A stretch of DNA of 64,000 nucleotides from Jejuia pallidilutea (GCF_002973595.1 NZ_PVEO01000002.1:62001-126000); one strand, 5' to 3'. Positions 1 through 10,264 are shown, counted from the stretch's first letter. Notes: generated by a model from the letters alone, not told the origin. Translations and numbers: made by a program.

Positions 1-879
1 TATGGCTGCCTTGAAATGCCCAGGCATATCAATTTCCGGAACTACGGTAATGCATCTTTCTTCGGCGTAGGCCACAATTTCTTTTATTTGTTCTTGTGTA
101 AAGAAACCGCCGTATTTGCGCTCGCCATCAATGGTTTTAAACTTAGCTTCATCGATGGTATAAAGCTTGTTTTCTTGGGCACGTTCCATACAAATAGAAT
201 CTTGATTATTTGGTGTTCTCCACGCTCCTTTTTCGGTTAATAACGGATATTCTTTAATTTCAATTCTCCAACCTTGGTCGTCGGTTAAATGCATGTGATA
301 CGTGTTCATTTTATACAATGCCAAATAATCTAAAAAAGACTTTACCTCATCAATATCAATAAAATGGCGGCTAAAATCGTTATGCATACCACGCCATTTA
401 AAACGTGGCTCGTCCTCTATAACTACCGACGGTACATACCATTCTGCCGAAACTTTTTCCTTACTTTCTATCTCTATAGGCAATAATTGACGAATGGTTT
501 GAATAGCATTAAAAAATCCGCTTTCATCTGATGCACTAATGTTTATTAACATAGGGTTAACCACCAATTTATAAGCTCCTTTTTTTAACCCCGTAACACT
601 TTCAAATATCACAGATGCATCGGTTTCAGAATTCACTTCAGTAAAATTATATCCTGCAGCTGATGCAAATAACCCTTTCAAATAATTAGCTGCCTTTTGT
701 TGGCTGTTATCTTGTACAACCAGCTTTGTATCGGCATTAAATTCAAAAGAACCAGCATTTATTTGCAAACTTGTGGGTTTGGGTATTAAAGCAATATCTT
801 GCTTATTAAAAGAAGGATTTGTTTGCGTGCATGAAATAATTAATACTACTAAAATTAAAAATGTTAAGAGGTTTTTCAT
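1..879 (-). CDS. GH20 beta-N-acetylhexosaminidase, lipoprotein, 3' end outside window
   Basis: The first 293 codons of a GH20 exo-beta-hexosaminidase, which removes terminal beta-GlcNAc or GalNAc. The ATG at 879 opens a lipoprotein signal with lipobox Cys17. The GH20b-like N-terminal domain covers about residues 28-150. The TIM barrel begins with RHF (171-173), HLTDDQGWR (197-205) and VPEIDMPGH (280-288). The catalytic Asp-Glu pair (GGDE) would lie beyond the left edge, so activity cannot be judged. It resembles the GH20 at 40916-43252 in its N-terminal region (both have an IIPK/LIPK...SLQ pattern). It is the last visible gene of the long minus-strand operon, 10 nt after the sulfatase upstream. 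Family assignment is firm; the exact substrate is not. Confidence 0.93.
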   Translation of the reverse strand, partial: MKNLLTFLILVVLIISCTQTNPSFNKQDIALIPKPTSLQINAGSFEFNADTKLVVQDNSQQKAANYLKGLFASAAGYNFTEVNSETDASVIFESVTGLKKGAYKLVVNPMLINISASDESGFFNAIQTIRQLLPIEIESKEKVSAEWYVPSVVIEDEPRFKWRGMHNDFSRHFIDIDEVKSFLDYLALYKMNTYHMHLTDDQGWRIEIKEYPLLTEKGAWRTPNNQDSICMERAQENKLYTIDEAKFKTIDGERKYGGFFTQEQIKEIVAYAEERCITVVPEIDMPGHFKAAI

Positions 880-889
880 TGCTTAGGTT

Positions 890-2392
890 TTATTTTTCGT
901 TTGTTTGCGTACTACTCAACTTTAAAAATTGTTCTTCTGTTGCTAAGCCCATCATGTTATTTTTTCTATGCTTAACACGTTCGGCAGCCTTGTTTAAAAA
1001 TTCCAAATCTACATCGGTTGGCAAACCTTTTGTTTTGATATACTTTGGGTTATTATCTAAACTCGGTAAAGCATTAACCTTTTTTTGAAATTCGCTTACT
1101 ACAGATTGTAAGTTTGCATCATCTATTAAATTTTCAATTTCGTACGGGTCTGCTTTTAAATCGTAAAGTCTATGTACTTTTTGAAGCGTGTCCACATATA
1201 CTTTATACTGCTCGTTGCGCAACACACGATCTCTAAATTGAATAGCATTTACTAGCCATCCTTCTTTATTTATGTGCCCTGGTAAACCACCCATTGAAAG
1301 GATGTAATCACGATTGGTATGTGGAGCTTCTTCGTTTAACACCTTGGCAAACGAATGTCCGTCGAGGTTTAACTCAGATTCACTTTTTATACCAGCCAAC
1401 TCTAAAAACGTCGGCAAAATATCCGTAAAATCAACCAAAGCATCAGTTTCAAAATGTTTATCATCTGGAGTTTTCACAATAAACGGTGCATTAATTCCAT
1501 TCTCTGACAAGTAGGCTTTTCCGCCTCTAATATACTTACCTTCTCTTTTTCCTATGATGGCCGGCGAGGTACCGTTATCTGTGGTAAATACTAAATATGT
1601 GTTATCAGAAACTCCTGATTTTTTTAGATTATCAATAATCTTTCCGATGATAAAATCGGTATAACGCACCATAGCCAAGTGCTTTTCATATTTAGTTTTT
1701 ACATTTGGTTCTAAAGGTGTGTGTACGAATGGCGAGTGTGTTAAAACCATGGGATAATAAACACAAAACGGATTGTTTTTATTCTCATTTATAAAGTCGA
1801 TTATAAAATCTGAGAAAATATCTGGACCAAATTTACCTTCGTAAGTTTTGCTTCCTTCCTTTGTAAAAATGTAGGGGTCCCAATAACGTTTACCGCTCGG
1901 TGCGTTACCTGACTCAAAGCCCGTCCACACACAAAATTCATCGAAACCCACTTTTTCCATCACATTGGGTTCTATTCTAAAGTCGTTTATTTGCCATTTA
2001 CCAGCAATACAGGTTTTGTAGCCCGCTTCCTGTAACAATTTTGCAAAACTGGGATTTTTATCGGCATCGAAATTGGCACCATGGCCCCATCGTGGTACAT
2101 CGTAATGGTTTACCCATCCGTTTTCGTAAGGATATTGTCCTGTAATTAACGCCACACGACTAGGTGTGCATTGTGGCATGGAGTAAACATTGTTAAACTT
2201 AATGCTCTTAGTTACCAAAGCATCAATATTTGGCGTGTTCACCTCTGTGGCTCCATAGCTAGGAAACCATTCTTTTCCTAAGTCGTCAACCAAAATGAAT
2301 ATAAAATTAGGCTTTTTAGCTATTTTCGATGGTTTACAGGAAAACGCTAAAAACACTAATATTAAAAAGCTTATATTTTTGAATCTAGTCAT
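890..2392 (-). CDS. S1 family sulfatase (lipoprotein)
   Basis: Formylglycine-dependent sulfatase that hydrolyses a sulfate ester on a glycan, probably in the periplasm. The ATG at 2392 is preferred over an in-frame TTG at 2401; it gives 500 residues with lipobox LAFSC. Seen: metal-binding VDD near residue 36, sulfatase signature CTPSR with the convertible Cys at about residue 75, TGQYP after it, GKWQ, and a FTTDNGTSP metal/sulfate site in the second half. The usual GKWH is GKWQ here, a subfamily-type change at the active site. It lies 28 nt downstream of the GH29 gene. Sulfated position and sugar cannot be read from the sequence. Confidence 0.93.
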   Translation of the reverse strand: MTRFKNISFLILVFLAFSCKPSKIAKKPNFIFILVDDLGKEWFPSYGATEVNTPNIDALVTKSIKFNNVYSMPQCTPSRVALITGQYPYENGWVNHYDVPRWGHGANFDADKNPSFAKLLQEAGYKTCIAGKWQINDFRIEPNVMEKVGFDEFCVWTGFESGNAPSGKRYWDPYIFTKEGSKTYEGKFGPDIFSDFIIDFINENKNNPFCVYYPMVLTHSPFVHTPLEPNVKTKYEKHLAMVRYTDFIIGKIIDNLKKSGVSDNTYLVFTTDNGTSPAIIGKREGKYIRGGKAYLSENGINAPFIVKTPDDKHFETDALVDFTDILPTFLELAGIKSESELNLDGHSFAKVLNEEAPHTNRDYILSMGGLPGHINKEGWLVNAIQFRDRVLRNEQYKVYVDTLQKVHRLYDLKADPYEIENLIDDANLQSVVSEFQKKVNALPSLDNNPKYIKTKGLPTDVDLEFLNKAAERVKHRKNNMMGLATEEQFLKLSSTQTNEK

Positions 2393-2420
2393 AGTTCTCA
2401 ATGAAAATCAGGGAGATTAA

Positions 2421-3722
2421 CTATTTAATCTTTAACTTCAATATTTCATCTATAGCATCAATATTTTTACTGTCTAAATAAATAAACGTACCTTCTTTCA
2501 TTTGTTTAAACCTAATTTTTGTTTTACCATCAAATGATGTTGCAGAAACTATTTTTTCTTTCAACTCTGGAATGAATATATACGGTTCTGAAGTTGGATT
2601 TAAAATATGCACATATAAAATATTGTCTTTTTTAGTAATGGTCCCCCAATCTTGTGAAGCAATGACGCCTCCTCGGGTACCATAAATGCTTTCACCGTAT
2701 TTGCTGGTCCATGCTCCAATTTCACCTAATGTATCTACAAATTCTGGTTGAATTTTGCCATTAGGCATAGGCCCTACATTTAATAATAAATTACCGTTTT
2801 TACCAGCTGCCTTTACCAAAAAGTGAATTAACTGTTTGGTAGATTTAAACTTCTTGTCATAAATGCTATATCCCCATTTTCCTGCCATGGTTGCACAAGA
2901 TTCTAATGGCAACTGACTTACATGAACGCCTGCGCTATAACCACCGTGATTTTCTCCTGGTAAATCTCTTTCAAATGTTTGAACATCTTCGCCTGCAATA
3001 GGTTGAATATGATGATTGTTCGCAATTAACGTATTAGGACTTAATTTGTGAATTAATGAATATATTTCATCATACTCCCAATTTGCTTCTTTTTGATCCC
3101 AGTGGCCATCAAACCAAATCATGCCAATTTCACCGTAATTCGTTAATAATTCAGTAAGTTGGGCTTTCATAAAATCCACATATTCATCCCAAGCTTCGGC
3201 ATCTCCTTTTTTACCCTGCTTATAATCTTCACGTTTCCAGTCTAATAAAGAATAGTAGAAATTTAATTTAATCCCTTCTTTTTTACAAGCTTCTGCTAAT
3301 TCTTTCATAGGATCTTTACCATATGGTGTAGCATCTATAATATTAAAATCACTAGCATCCGTATCGAACATACTAAAACTGTCGTGGTGACGTGAGGTAA
3401 TGGTGATGTATTTCATCCCTGATTGTTTTGCAAGTTTTACCCACGCTTCTGCATTAAAATCTTGTGGATTGAAAAAGTCGGCTAATCTTGAGTAATTATC
3501 TGGTTTTATTTTCTTTATAAACATTACCCATTCGCCATCCGCTAAAACGCTGTAAATTCCCCAATGAATAAACATACCAAATTTCATGTCCTGAAATGCT
3601 TTACGCGCCTCCAAGTTGCCCTGTGTTGGCGTATATTCTGGCATTGGGTATTCGTAATGTTTCTGTGCACTAGCAACGGTTACGATAAAACTCATTAAAA
3701 CGACTAAAACTGACTTTCTCAT
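2421..3722 (-). CDS. GH29 alpha-L-fucosidase
   Basis: Retaining alpha-L-fucosidase acting on fucose branches of the target glycan. The 433-residue product starts with a type I signal peptide ending near ASAQ (residue 20). GH29 signatures are FGMFIHWGIYS (48-58), SRHHDSFSMFD (110-120) and MIWFDGHWD (201-209), with Asp205 the expected nucleophile. The C-terminal third is a beta-rich domain typical of the family. It is one of three GH29 genes in the operon; the three share little beyond the core motifs, suggesting different linkages. Neighbours are a sulfatase and a GH92 alpha-mannosidase. Confidence 0.93.
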   Translation of the reverse strand: MRKSVLVVLMSFIVTVASAQKHYEYPMPEYTPTQGNLEARKAFQDMKFGMFIHWGIYSVLADGEWVMFIKKIKPDNYSRLADFFNPQDFNAEAWVKLAKQSGMKYITITSRHHDSFSMFDTDASDFNIIDATPYGKDPMKELAEACKKEGIKLNFYYSLLDWKREDYKQGKKGDAEAWDEYVDFMKAQLTELLTNYGEIGMIWFDGHWDQKEANWEYDEIYSLIHKLSPNTLIANNHHIQPIAGEDVQTFERDLPGENHGGYSAGVHVSQLPLESCATMAGKWGYSIYDKKFKSTKQLIHFLVKAAGKNGNLLLNVGPMPNGKIQPEFVDTLGEIGAWTSKYGESIYGTRGGVIASQDWGTITKKDNILYVHILNPTSEPYIFIPELKEKIVSATSFDGKTKIRFKQMKEGTFIYLDSKNIDAIDEILKLKIK

Positions 3723-3749
3723 TATATCTATTATTTAATTCTTTAACAT

Positions 3750-6053
3750 TTAATTTATTTTGGGTGTGGCTCCCATTTCAAACTCTAAAACACCACCATT
3801 TACAATTTCTTCGTGGGTAATCCAATATCTATCTAAAGTTTTACCGTTTAGTTTTATGGATTGGATATACATGTTTTCAGCTGAATTATTATGTGCTATA
3901 ATTTTGAATGTTTTCCCTGAATAATATGCGTTATCCAACTTAATTTCAACCTCATTAAACACCGGACTTGTAATTTGATATTTATTATCTCCCGGATTAA
4001 TGGGGTGAATGCCGATGGATGCTAAAACGTACCACGCCGACATCTGCCCTACATCTTCATTACCGCACAAACCATAAGCATCGGTACCATAAGCTTTATC
4101 GCAAATTTTTCGCGTGTATTTTTGAGTTAAATGGGGTGCCCCAGCTTCGTTTAACATAAACGGTACATGGTGCACAGGCTCGTTGGGGTGGTTGTAATAA
4201 TTGTTCCAAAGGAAATCTTCTGGTGTATTTTCAAAGAATGAAATGAGTTCATTTTTAAAGGCTTCCTCGCCTCCCATTAATGCTTTTAACCCATCAATAT
4301 CATGCGGTACAAACCATCCTTGTTGGTATGGATTACTTTCTATACACCCTTGTCCGTGTTTGGTTTTCCCTTTCCACTCTAACCACACACCTGCACTATC
4401 TTTGGCTCGAAACCAATTGACATCATCGTTCCAAATATTCTTGTAATTTTTACTTCTTTTGAAATACTCATCGGCAATTTCATTTTTACCTAGCGATTTT
4501 GCCATAGTTGCTAAACACCAATCGGAATACGCATATTCTAACGTTTTGGAAATGTGTTTATGCGAATACCCTAACGCGCCATTTCCTGTATTATTAACCG
4601 TATTTAACGAATATTGAAATGCTTTCTCCACATCGTAGTTACGAATGCCTTTCTGATATGCATCGTTAATGACTGAAACCGCAGGATTCCCCAACATTAC
4701 TCCCGAGTAAGAATTAAGCATTTCCCAGCGTGGTAAATATTCGCGACCGCTAAATTCTGCCATTTGTAACAACGAATTGATTTCATCATTAACTAAGCTC
4801 GGATTGATTATCGTTTGAAGCGGAAACTGTGAACGGAACACATCCCAACCACTAAAAATGGTACGATAGGTAAAATCGTTTGTTTGATGCACTTTCTTAT
4901 CGGCACCCATATAATTTCCGTTAACATCTGAGAAGGCTCGTGGGTCAATTAAGGTATGATAAAGCGCAGTATAAAAAATGGTTTTCTCCCTATCGGTGGC
5001 ACCCGAAACCGAAATATTTGAAATGGCTTTGCTCCATAAATTGCGCGCTTCCTGTCTGGTTTTATCGAAATCCCAGTGGTTAATATCGTGCTCCAAATTT
5101 TCTTTTGCGCCTTCAATACTTACAAATGAAATACCGCTCTTTACTAAAACCTGCTCACCTTCTTCCGTTTTAAAATTGGTGAAAAAGCCTAAATGCTTCC
5201 CTTGCATTTCGGTAGTATCGGTATAGATTTTGGCATTTTTTACAGCATCTTGATAATTATCCCTGCGAATAAAACGCATTTTTCGCGGTACATCAGGAAT
5301 ATCTGCACTCCAAATTCCGTAATCTTTTAACGGCTTGCTAAACTGACAATAGAAATACACGACATAATCGGCATTTCCTGCTCCAGCGCCCCAGCCGCCT
5401 CCTTCTGGCGGGCACTTCATCCAACCTTGAATGGTATTTTCGTTTACAACTTTTATGTACTGCTCCGTGGAAGTTCCGCCCACTCTTCGAGACAAATCGA
5501 TTTGAACGCGAGAGCTATCGCTTTCTGGATACGTAAAACGAATGATTCCTGCTCTTGGCGCCGATGTTAATTCGGTGCGAACCTTATAATCGTCTAAGGT
5601 TACCGCATAATATCCTGCTTGGGTCACTTCGGTATCGTGTGAATAGCGCGAACGATAACCGTCTTCTGGATTTTCGGGCACACCACGATTGGTATTTAGT
5701 TTACCTACCGTTGGCGTAACCAAAAAATTTCCTAAATCGCCAAACCAACCAATACCGCTCATGTGCGTAAAACTGAAACCTTCCATGGTGGTGTGTTCAT
5801 AGGAATACCCAGGCCCATTATCGCCATCGGAAACCGTATCTGGACTCAATTGTACCAAACCGAAAGGTGTTGCCGACCCCGGAAATGTTTTACCAAAACC
5901 ATGGGCATCCTTCGATTTTTTGCCATAGGTAACCGCTCCTATTATAGGATCGATATAATCCACAGGTTCTTTTTCGTCAGCTTTGTCTTTTTTCGTATTT
6001 GGTGCGCATGATGCCATCACCAAAACACTTAGCACTACACAAAACCTATACAT
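3750..6053 (-). CDS. GH92 alpha-mannosidase (lipoprotein)
   Basis: Calcium-dependent inverting exo-alpha-mannosidase of family GH92, expected to trim alpha-mannose from N-glycans or related mannosides. Two in-frame ATGs exist (6077 and 6053). The second is preferred because AGAAGGA lies just upstream and it opens directly into a lipoprotein signal (VMASC); this gives 767 residues. GH92 signatures seen: YIDPIIG and FPGSATPFG near the N-terminus, GFSFTHMSGIG, LYHTLIDPR mid-protein, and GNEDVGQMSAWYV near the C-terminus. It lies between a sulfatase and a GH29. It is the only GH92 in the sulfatase operon; two more are in the N-glycan operon. Confidence 0.94.
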   Translation of the reverse strand: MYRFCVVLSVLVMASCAPNTKKDKADEKEPVDYIDPIIGAVTYGKKSKDAHGFGKTFPGSATPFGLVQLSPDTVSDGDNGPGYSYEHTTMEGFSFTHMSGIGWFGDLGNFLVTPTVGKLNTNRGVPENPEDGYRSRYSHDTEVTQAGYYAVTLDDYKVRTELTSAPRAGIIRFTYPESDSSRVQIDLSRRVGGTSTEQYIKVVNENTIQGWMKCPPEGGGWGAGAGNADYVVYFYCQFSKPLKDYGIWSADIPDVPRKMRFIRRDNYQDAVKNAKIYTDTTEMQGKHLGFFTNFKTEEGEQVLVKSGISFVSIEGAKENLEHDINHWDFDKTRQEARNLWSKAISNISVSGATDREKTIFYTALYHTLIDPRAFSDVNGNYMGADKKVHQTNDFTYRTIFSGWDVFRSQFPLQTIINPSLVNDEINSLLQMAEFSGREYLPRWEMLNSYSGVMLGNPAVSVINDAYQKGIRNYDVEKAFQYSLNTVNNTGNGALGYSHKHISKTLEYAYSDWCLATMAKSLGKNEIADEYFKRSKNYKNIWNDDVNWFRAKDSAGVWLEWKGKTKHGQGCIESNPYQQGWFVPHDIDGLKALMGGEEAFKNELISFFENTPEDFLWNNYYNHPNEPVHHVPFMLNEAGAPHLTQKYTRKICDKAYGTDAYGLCGNEDVGQMSAWYVLASIGIHPINPGDNKYQITSPVFNEVEIKLDNAYYSGKTFKIIAHNNSAENMYIQSIKLNGKTLDRYWITHEEIVNGGVLEFEMGATPKIN

Positions 6054-6111
6054 TATTTTCCTTCTATTAATTATCATTCTTCAATTTTATCTTATTGATT
6101 ATTGAACTGCA

Positions 6112-7599
6112 TTAGTGTTCGTCTGACGATGTCGCACTAGCTGTTTTAAAAATATCAACCTGCACATCGTTTGTTTGAGATGCTCCGCATGTGGTTCTTC
6201 CTTTCTCCACAATCTCTGTCAACTCCTTGGTTAGTTTCTTAACCACTCTAGGATACTTGTCGTACACATTTGTAGTTTCTTCTGGATCCTTTTCCATGTT
6301 GTACAACTGGATTTCAGGAAGATTAAGTTCTCTCGCCCTTTTGTCGGTTGGGTTGGTCCATCCACCTGAACCTGGTGTTAGTTCTAACTTCCATGTTTTA
6401 TTTCTAATGGAAAACTTTCCATGTATAGAATGATGCACCACCAATTTATGGTCTGTTTTGGCATTTTTGTTCTTAAGCATCGGTAATATGCTGTAAGAAT
6501 CAACACCTGCGTTTTCTGGAAGTTCTACACCAGTTATTTCCGCACATGTGGCCATTAAACTGGTTTGACAAATCAATTTATCGTTTTCTGAATTCGCTTC
6601 CACAACCCCCGGCCATCTCACTATAAAAGGAATGCGGTGACCGCCTTCCCAAATATCAGATTTATAACCTCTAAAATTAGCACTAGGATAATGCCCGAAT
6701 TCTTTTTCTAGTTGACCTGCTTTTGAAACCGGTGCTGAACACCCGTTATCACTTGTAAAAAACACAATAGTATTATCTGCAACACCATTTTCCTCGAGTG
6801 CTTTTAAAACACGACCAACCACATAATCGGTTTCCATTACAAAATCGGCATAAGCGCCCATACCACTTTTACCTTGCCACGCTTCTGAAGGCACCACAGG
6901 ACTATGTGGCGAGTTTAAGGCCAAATACATAAAAAATGGCGCGTCGTCACCTGCTTCTTTTGCGATATACTCTGTGGCATGGTCACCCAAAAACTGTAAC
7001 ATTTTAATGGGTTCCATTTTATCAATCACCTTATCGTCTTTTATCACCGTTTTCATCACTCTTGAGTGGTGAAATCCAATGTAAGAATCGAAACCACGAG
7101 TTATCGGACCATCTGGCACTGTTGAGCCTATGGCGGGACCAATTACTTTTTTCCCATCGTAAACCTCAGCAGGGTTACCGTGTTCATCTAAAAACTGAAA
7201 TCCTAAATGCCATTTACCAATAGCGGTGGTATTATAGCCAACTTGTTTTAGCATTTTTGGAACGGTTAGAATATCATCTGTAATTAGTGGGTCTAATTCT
7301 TCGCCCCCACTTAAAACACCTTGTTGTAATCTGGAACGCCACGCATAACGCCCCGTTAACACCGCATATCTTGATGGCGTACAAACAGCAGATGCTGAAT
7401 GCGCGTCGGTAAACGTCATACCTTCTTTTGATAAAGCATCAACTTCTGGCGTTAAAATTTTTCCTTTTTCTGGGTTTAAAGCTTGTATATCGCCATAGCC
7501 CAAATCGTCACAAATAATGTAAACAATATTAGGTTTCTGCTGTGCATAAGCACAACTTACAAAAAGTGTTAATGCTAATACTAATTTTGATATTCTCAT
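6112..7599 (-). CDS. S1 family sulfatase
   Basis: Cys-type sulfatase of 495 residues with an N-terminal export signal (cleavage near AYAQ). Seen: CDDLGYGD metal site (residues 30-37), CTPSRYAVLTGRY with modifiable Cys73, GKWHLG, TSDNGCS and a short C-terminal subdomain. The RYxWR...QGV sequence after the signature is shared with the sulfatase at 14403-15968, so the two are paralogues of one S1 subfamily. My recollection is that this pattern occurs among galactose/GalNAc 6-O-sulfatases, but this is a weak guess. It starts 5 nt after the GH20 gene upstream, pointing to co-transcription and possibly coupled removal of sulfate and hexosamine. Confidence 0.93.
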   Translation of the reverse strand: MRISKLVLALTLFVSCAYAQQKPNIVYIICDDLGYGDIQALNPEKGKILTPEVDALSKEGMTFTDAHSASAVCTPSRYAVLTGRYAWRSRLQQGVLSGGEELDPLITDDILTVPKMLKQVGYNTTAIGKWHLGFQFLDEHGNPAEVYDGKKVIGPAIGSTVPDGPITRGFDSYIGFHHSRVMKTVIKDDKVIDKMEPIKMLQFLGDHATEYIAKEAGDDAPFFMYLALNSPHSPVVPSEAWQGKSGMGAYADFVMETDYVVGRVLKALEENGVADNTIVFFTSDNGCSAPVSKAGQLEKEFGHYPSANFRGYKSDIWEGGHRIPFIVRWPGVVEANSENDKLICQTSLMATCAEITGVELPENAGVDSYSILPMLKNKNAKTDHKLVVHHSIHGKFSIRNKTWKLELTPGSGGWTNPTDKRARELNLPEIQLYNMEKDPEETTNVYDKYPRVVKKLTKELTEIVEKGRTTCGASQTNDVQVDIFKTASATSSDEH

Positions 7600-7604
7600 G
7601 TGTT

Positions 7605-9467
7605 TTACTTTAATCTTATTTCGGTTATTGCTCCCAAAAGTTCACCGTTCTCTTTAAATAATCCTGCTTTTAAAAGTTGTTTAGCGGTAGTTGTAAAATG
7701 CCCAGTATATTTTGTGGACTCCAATGAAGGATCTGTGCCATCTAAGGTGTAATATATATCATAACCAACCGCTTCGGTATCTAAATACACAATAGCTTCA
7801 TTACGTAATTCATTCACCGCAAATGCAGGATAAATGCTAAACACACTTTTCGCATAATTAACGCCATCTCTATCCAACCTTTTAAAGTGTGAATCTTCTA
7901 ATGCCTTTTGAAAACGTTCCCAACTTTTTACTTCGGGCTTGCTCCATGACACTTCGGCACTGGCCAAAGTTCTCGGATACAACATATATTCGCAGTGTTC
8001 TTCGGTTGGAGTAAATTCTGCCCATAAACAGGTTTGATTCCCCAAAACTAAATTTGCCTCTTCTTGGGTTAATTCTGAAGGAATGGGTTCATGACTATAC
8101 ACTTTTGATAAAGGCAACACCACTTTTGGGCCCACAGGCTCCATAAACGATGGACCTTGCACCTGACTGATGTATGAATAGGTGTAGGATGTCATAATTG
8201 TTGGATAACCCTCACGCGGCGCTTGCAATTGCGGTTGATGTTTACCACGTCTCCAAGCCATAATCGTTGCGCCTTTTACACCGTTGCCGCTTAACACTTC
8301 GTCCCAACCAATCATCGTTTTATGTTGTGCTGATACGATGTTGTGCATCCGTTGGATAAAATGACTTTGAAGTTCTTCTTCATCCTCCAAATGGTGTTCT
8401 TCCATTGTTTTTTGACAATACGGACACTTTTTCCAATTCGATTTATTGCACTCGTCGCCACCAATATGGAAATATTTTGAAGGGAATAGTGCCGCTACCT
8501 CTTCAATAACGTCTTCTAAAAATTGGTAGGTTGTTTCTTTTCCGGCGCACAACGCATTATTTGGCGCCTTACCTCCAACAGCAACTTCAAAATTCACCCC
8601 TTCTGGCACCTCATCATAACAGAACAAATTCGGATACGCAGCAATTAAAGCTTTACTATGTGCAGGCACATCAATTTCTGGAATAATTTCAACATTTCTG
8701 GTTTTGGCATACTGAATAATTTCCTTGATATCTTCCTGAGTATAAAATCCGCCAACAGGTTTGGGCTCATCGGCTGTTGCAGCCTTTCGTTCCCACCAAG
8801 GAATATCACCTCTATCAGCTCTCCATGCGCCTTTTTTCGTGAGGTTTGGATATTTTTTAATTTCAATGCGCCAACCTTGGTCGTCAGTTAAATGTAAATG
8901 GAACTTATTGATTTTATAAGACGATACTACATCAATTTGTTTCAGTACAAAATCCTTGGTTTGAAAATGGCGCGACACATCTAGCATAACTCCTCGCCAT
9001 GAAAATCTTGGACTGTCTTTAACCAACATACTCGGCACCGCAGTTTCTTGGTTTACCCTAACCGGAATGGCTTGACGAAGTGTTTGGAACCCGTTAAATA
9101 ACCCCGCATAATCAGTTGCTTGAATAGTAATTTTTGAAGGAGAAACGTTTAAAATATAGCCTTCTGGTTTTATGCTGCTGGAACGCACTTTTTCAAAAGC
9201 GATGTAATTAGAGCTGGCGCTTATTCTACCTTTTTTAACAGGTACATCTAACTTTAAATCGTTCTTAAATTGAGCCGTTACAATGGGTTTTAAATCGTTA
9301 TAAAACGCTTTTGGAATAAAAACTTGTGTTTGTGCATTTAAATTAAATCCGCCCGACGAAACCTCCACAGATTCGGGTTGCGGTATAAATGCATTTTGAA
9401 CCACTTGAGCCTTAACTTGAAGAGTAAAGACAAAAATTAATAGTATAAGTGCTAGTTTTTTCATCAT
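7605..9467 (-). CDS. GH20 beta-N-acetylhexosaminidase
   Basis: Exo-beta-N-acetylhexosaminidase using substrate-assisted catalysis. The 620-residue product has a signal peptide ending near QVKAQ (residue 21) and a GH20b domain (about 25-150). The TIM barrel carries RHF (166-168), HLTDDQGWR (192-200), PEIDVPAH (263-270) and HIGGDE, with Asp338/Glu339 the catalytic pair. A short beta-rich segment at about 540-620 resembles the chitobiase C-terminal domain. It abuts the SGNH hydrolase upstream with no intergenic base. Substrate is probably beta-GlcNAc or GalNAc exposed after sulfatase action; that is inference from context. Confidence 0.95.
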   Translation of the reverse strand: MMKKLALILLIFVFTLQVKAQVVQNAFIPQPESVEVSSGGFNLNAQTQVFIPKAFYNDLKPIVTAQFKNDLKLDVPVKKGRISASSNYIAFEKVRSSSIKPEGYILNVSPSKITIQATDYAGLFNGFQTLRQAIPVRVNQETAVPSMLVKDSPRFSWRGVMLDVSRHFQTKDFVLKQIDVVSSYKINKFHLHLTDDQGWRIEIKKYPNLTKKGAWRADRGDIPWWERKAATADEPKPVGGFYTQEDIKEIIQYAKTRNVEIIPEIDVPAHSKALIAAYPNLFCYDEVPEGVNFEVAVGGKAPNNALCAGKETTYQFLEDVIEEVAALFPSKYFHIGGDECNKSNWKKCPYCQKTMEEHHLEDEEELQSHFIQRMHNIVSAQHKTMIGWDEVLSGNGVKGATIMAWRRGKHQPQLQAPREGYPTIMTSYTYSYISQVQGPSFMEPVGPKVVLPLSKVYSHEPIPSELTQEEANLVLGNQTCLWAEFTPTEEHCEYMLYPRTLASAEVSWSKPEVKSWERFQKALEDSHFKRLDRDGVNYAKSVFSIYPAFAVNELRNEAIVYLDTEAVGYDIYYTLDGTDPSLESTKYTGHFTTTAKQLLKAGLFKENGELLGAITEIRLK

Positions 9468-10256
9468 TTATAAGTTTTCGGCAATTACTTGAGCAACGCG
9501 TTTACCTTGTTCGGTTTTACCTAATTCATTGTAATGCACATTGGCCGGTTTTATATACCATTCTTTTTCATTGGGCTTGGTAAACCCGTACAAATCGTTA
9601 ATTTTTATTGATGGATAATTGGCTAAAACCTCAAGCGCCGCTTTGTTGTATTTTACGCTATCGCCACCAAATCGTCCGGCATCGCCTTCGTCTGGAACAG
9701 GTGTTGTAGTAGCAAAAATGAGTTTTGCTTTTGGGTATTCCTTTAAAAGATACTTGCAGATGTCGTGCAGGTTTTCTTTATACTTTTCTACACTATTTAC
9801 TAGTTTACCATTGTCCCTATCCAGCTTTCCGTTTTTTACATATTTTAAATCATGTAACCCCACATTAAAGTGAATGACATCCCAAGTAAAATCCCAACCA
9901 CCTTTTAAATAAGGTTGAAACATGGTAGTTTTCATGGTTTCCATAAACGGAATAAACTTGTTACTTGATTGTCCGTTTTTATGAAAGCGAAATACATTAG
10001 CTTTCCCCTCTAATTCTTTTCTCACGGTTGGTGTATATCCGATAGAAATGGAATCGCCATAAATAAACACATTAGGCAATTTTTTATTCGGGTGAACATA
10101 CTGAAATGCTTCCCCTTTATTAGCTAATTTTTTCCATGCTTCGCGAGCTACTTCCTCATCATATCTATCGCCAAAAAGATTGAATGATGCACAAGACGAT
10201 GCGCCCATATATAAGGTAGTTGCTCCTAAGTATTTTACAAAATGTCTTCTTTTCAT
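9468..10256 (-). CDS. SGNH/GDSL-family hydrolase, Tat-type lipoprotein
   Basis: A 262-residue SGNH-fold hydrolase, most likely a carbohydrate esterase or deacetylase. The N-terminus KRRHFVK followed by GASSC looks like a Tat signal with a lipobox. Block I is YGDSISIGY with Ser69 the nucleophile; a block III-like HFNVGLHD is present. Near the C-terminus VHYNELG supplies the His (241), but the residue three before it is Ala rather than the usual Asp, so the DxxH block is atypical. It sits between GH20 and GH30 with 0 and 8 nt spacing. It may remove O-acetyl or other acyl groups that would block the neighbouring glycosidases; the substrate is unknown. Confidence 0.82.
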   Translation of the reverse strand: MKRRHFVKYLGATTLYMGASSCASFNLFGDRYDEEVAREAWKKLANKGEAFQYVHPNKKLPNVFIYGDSISIGYTPTVRKELEGKANVFRFHKNGQSSNKFIPFMETMKTTMFQPYLKGGWDFTWDVIHFNVGLHDLKYVKNGKLDRDNGKLVNSVEKYKENLHDICKYLLKEYPKAKLIFATTTPVPDEGDAGRFGGDSVKYNKAALEVLANYPSIKINDLYGFTKPNEKEWYIKPANVHYNELGKTEQGKRVAQVIAENL

Positions 10257-10264
10257 AAATGCTT

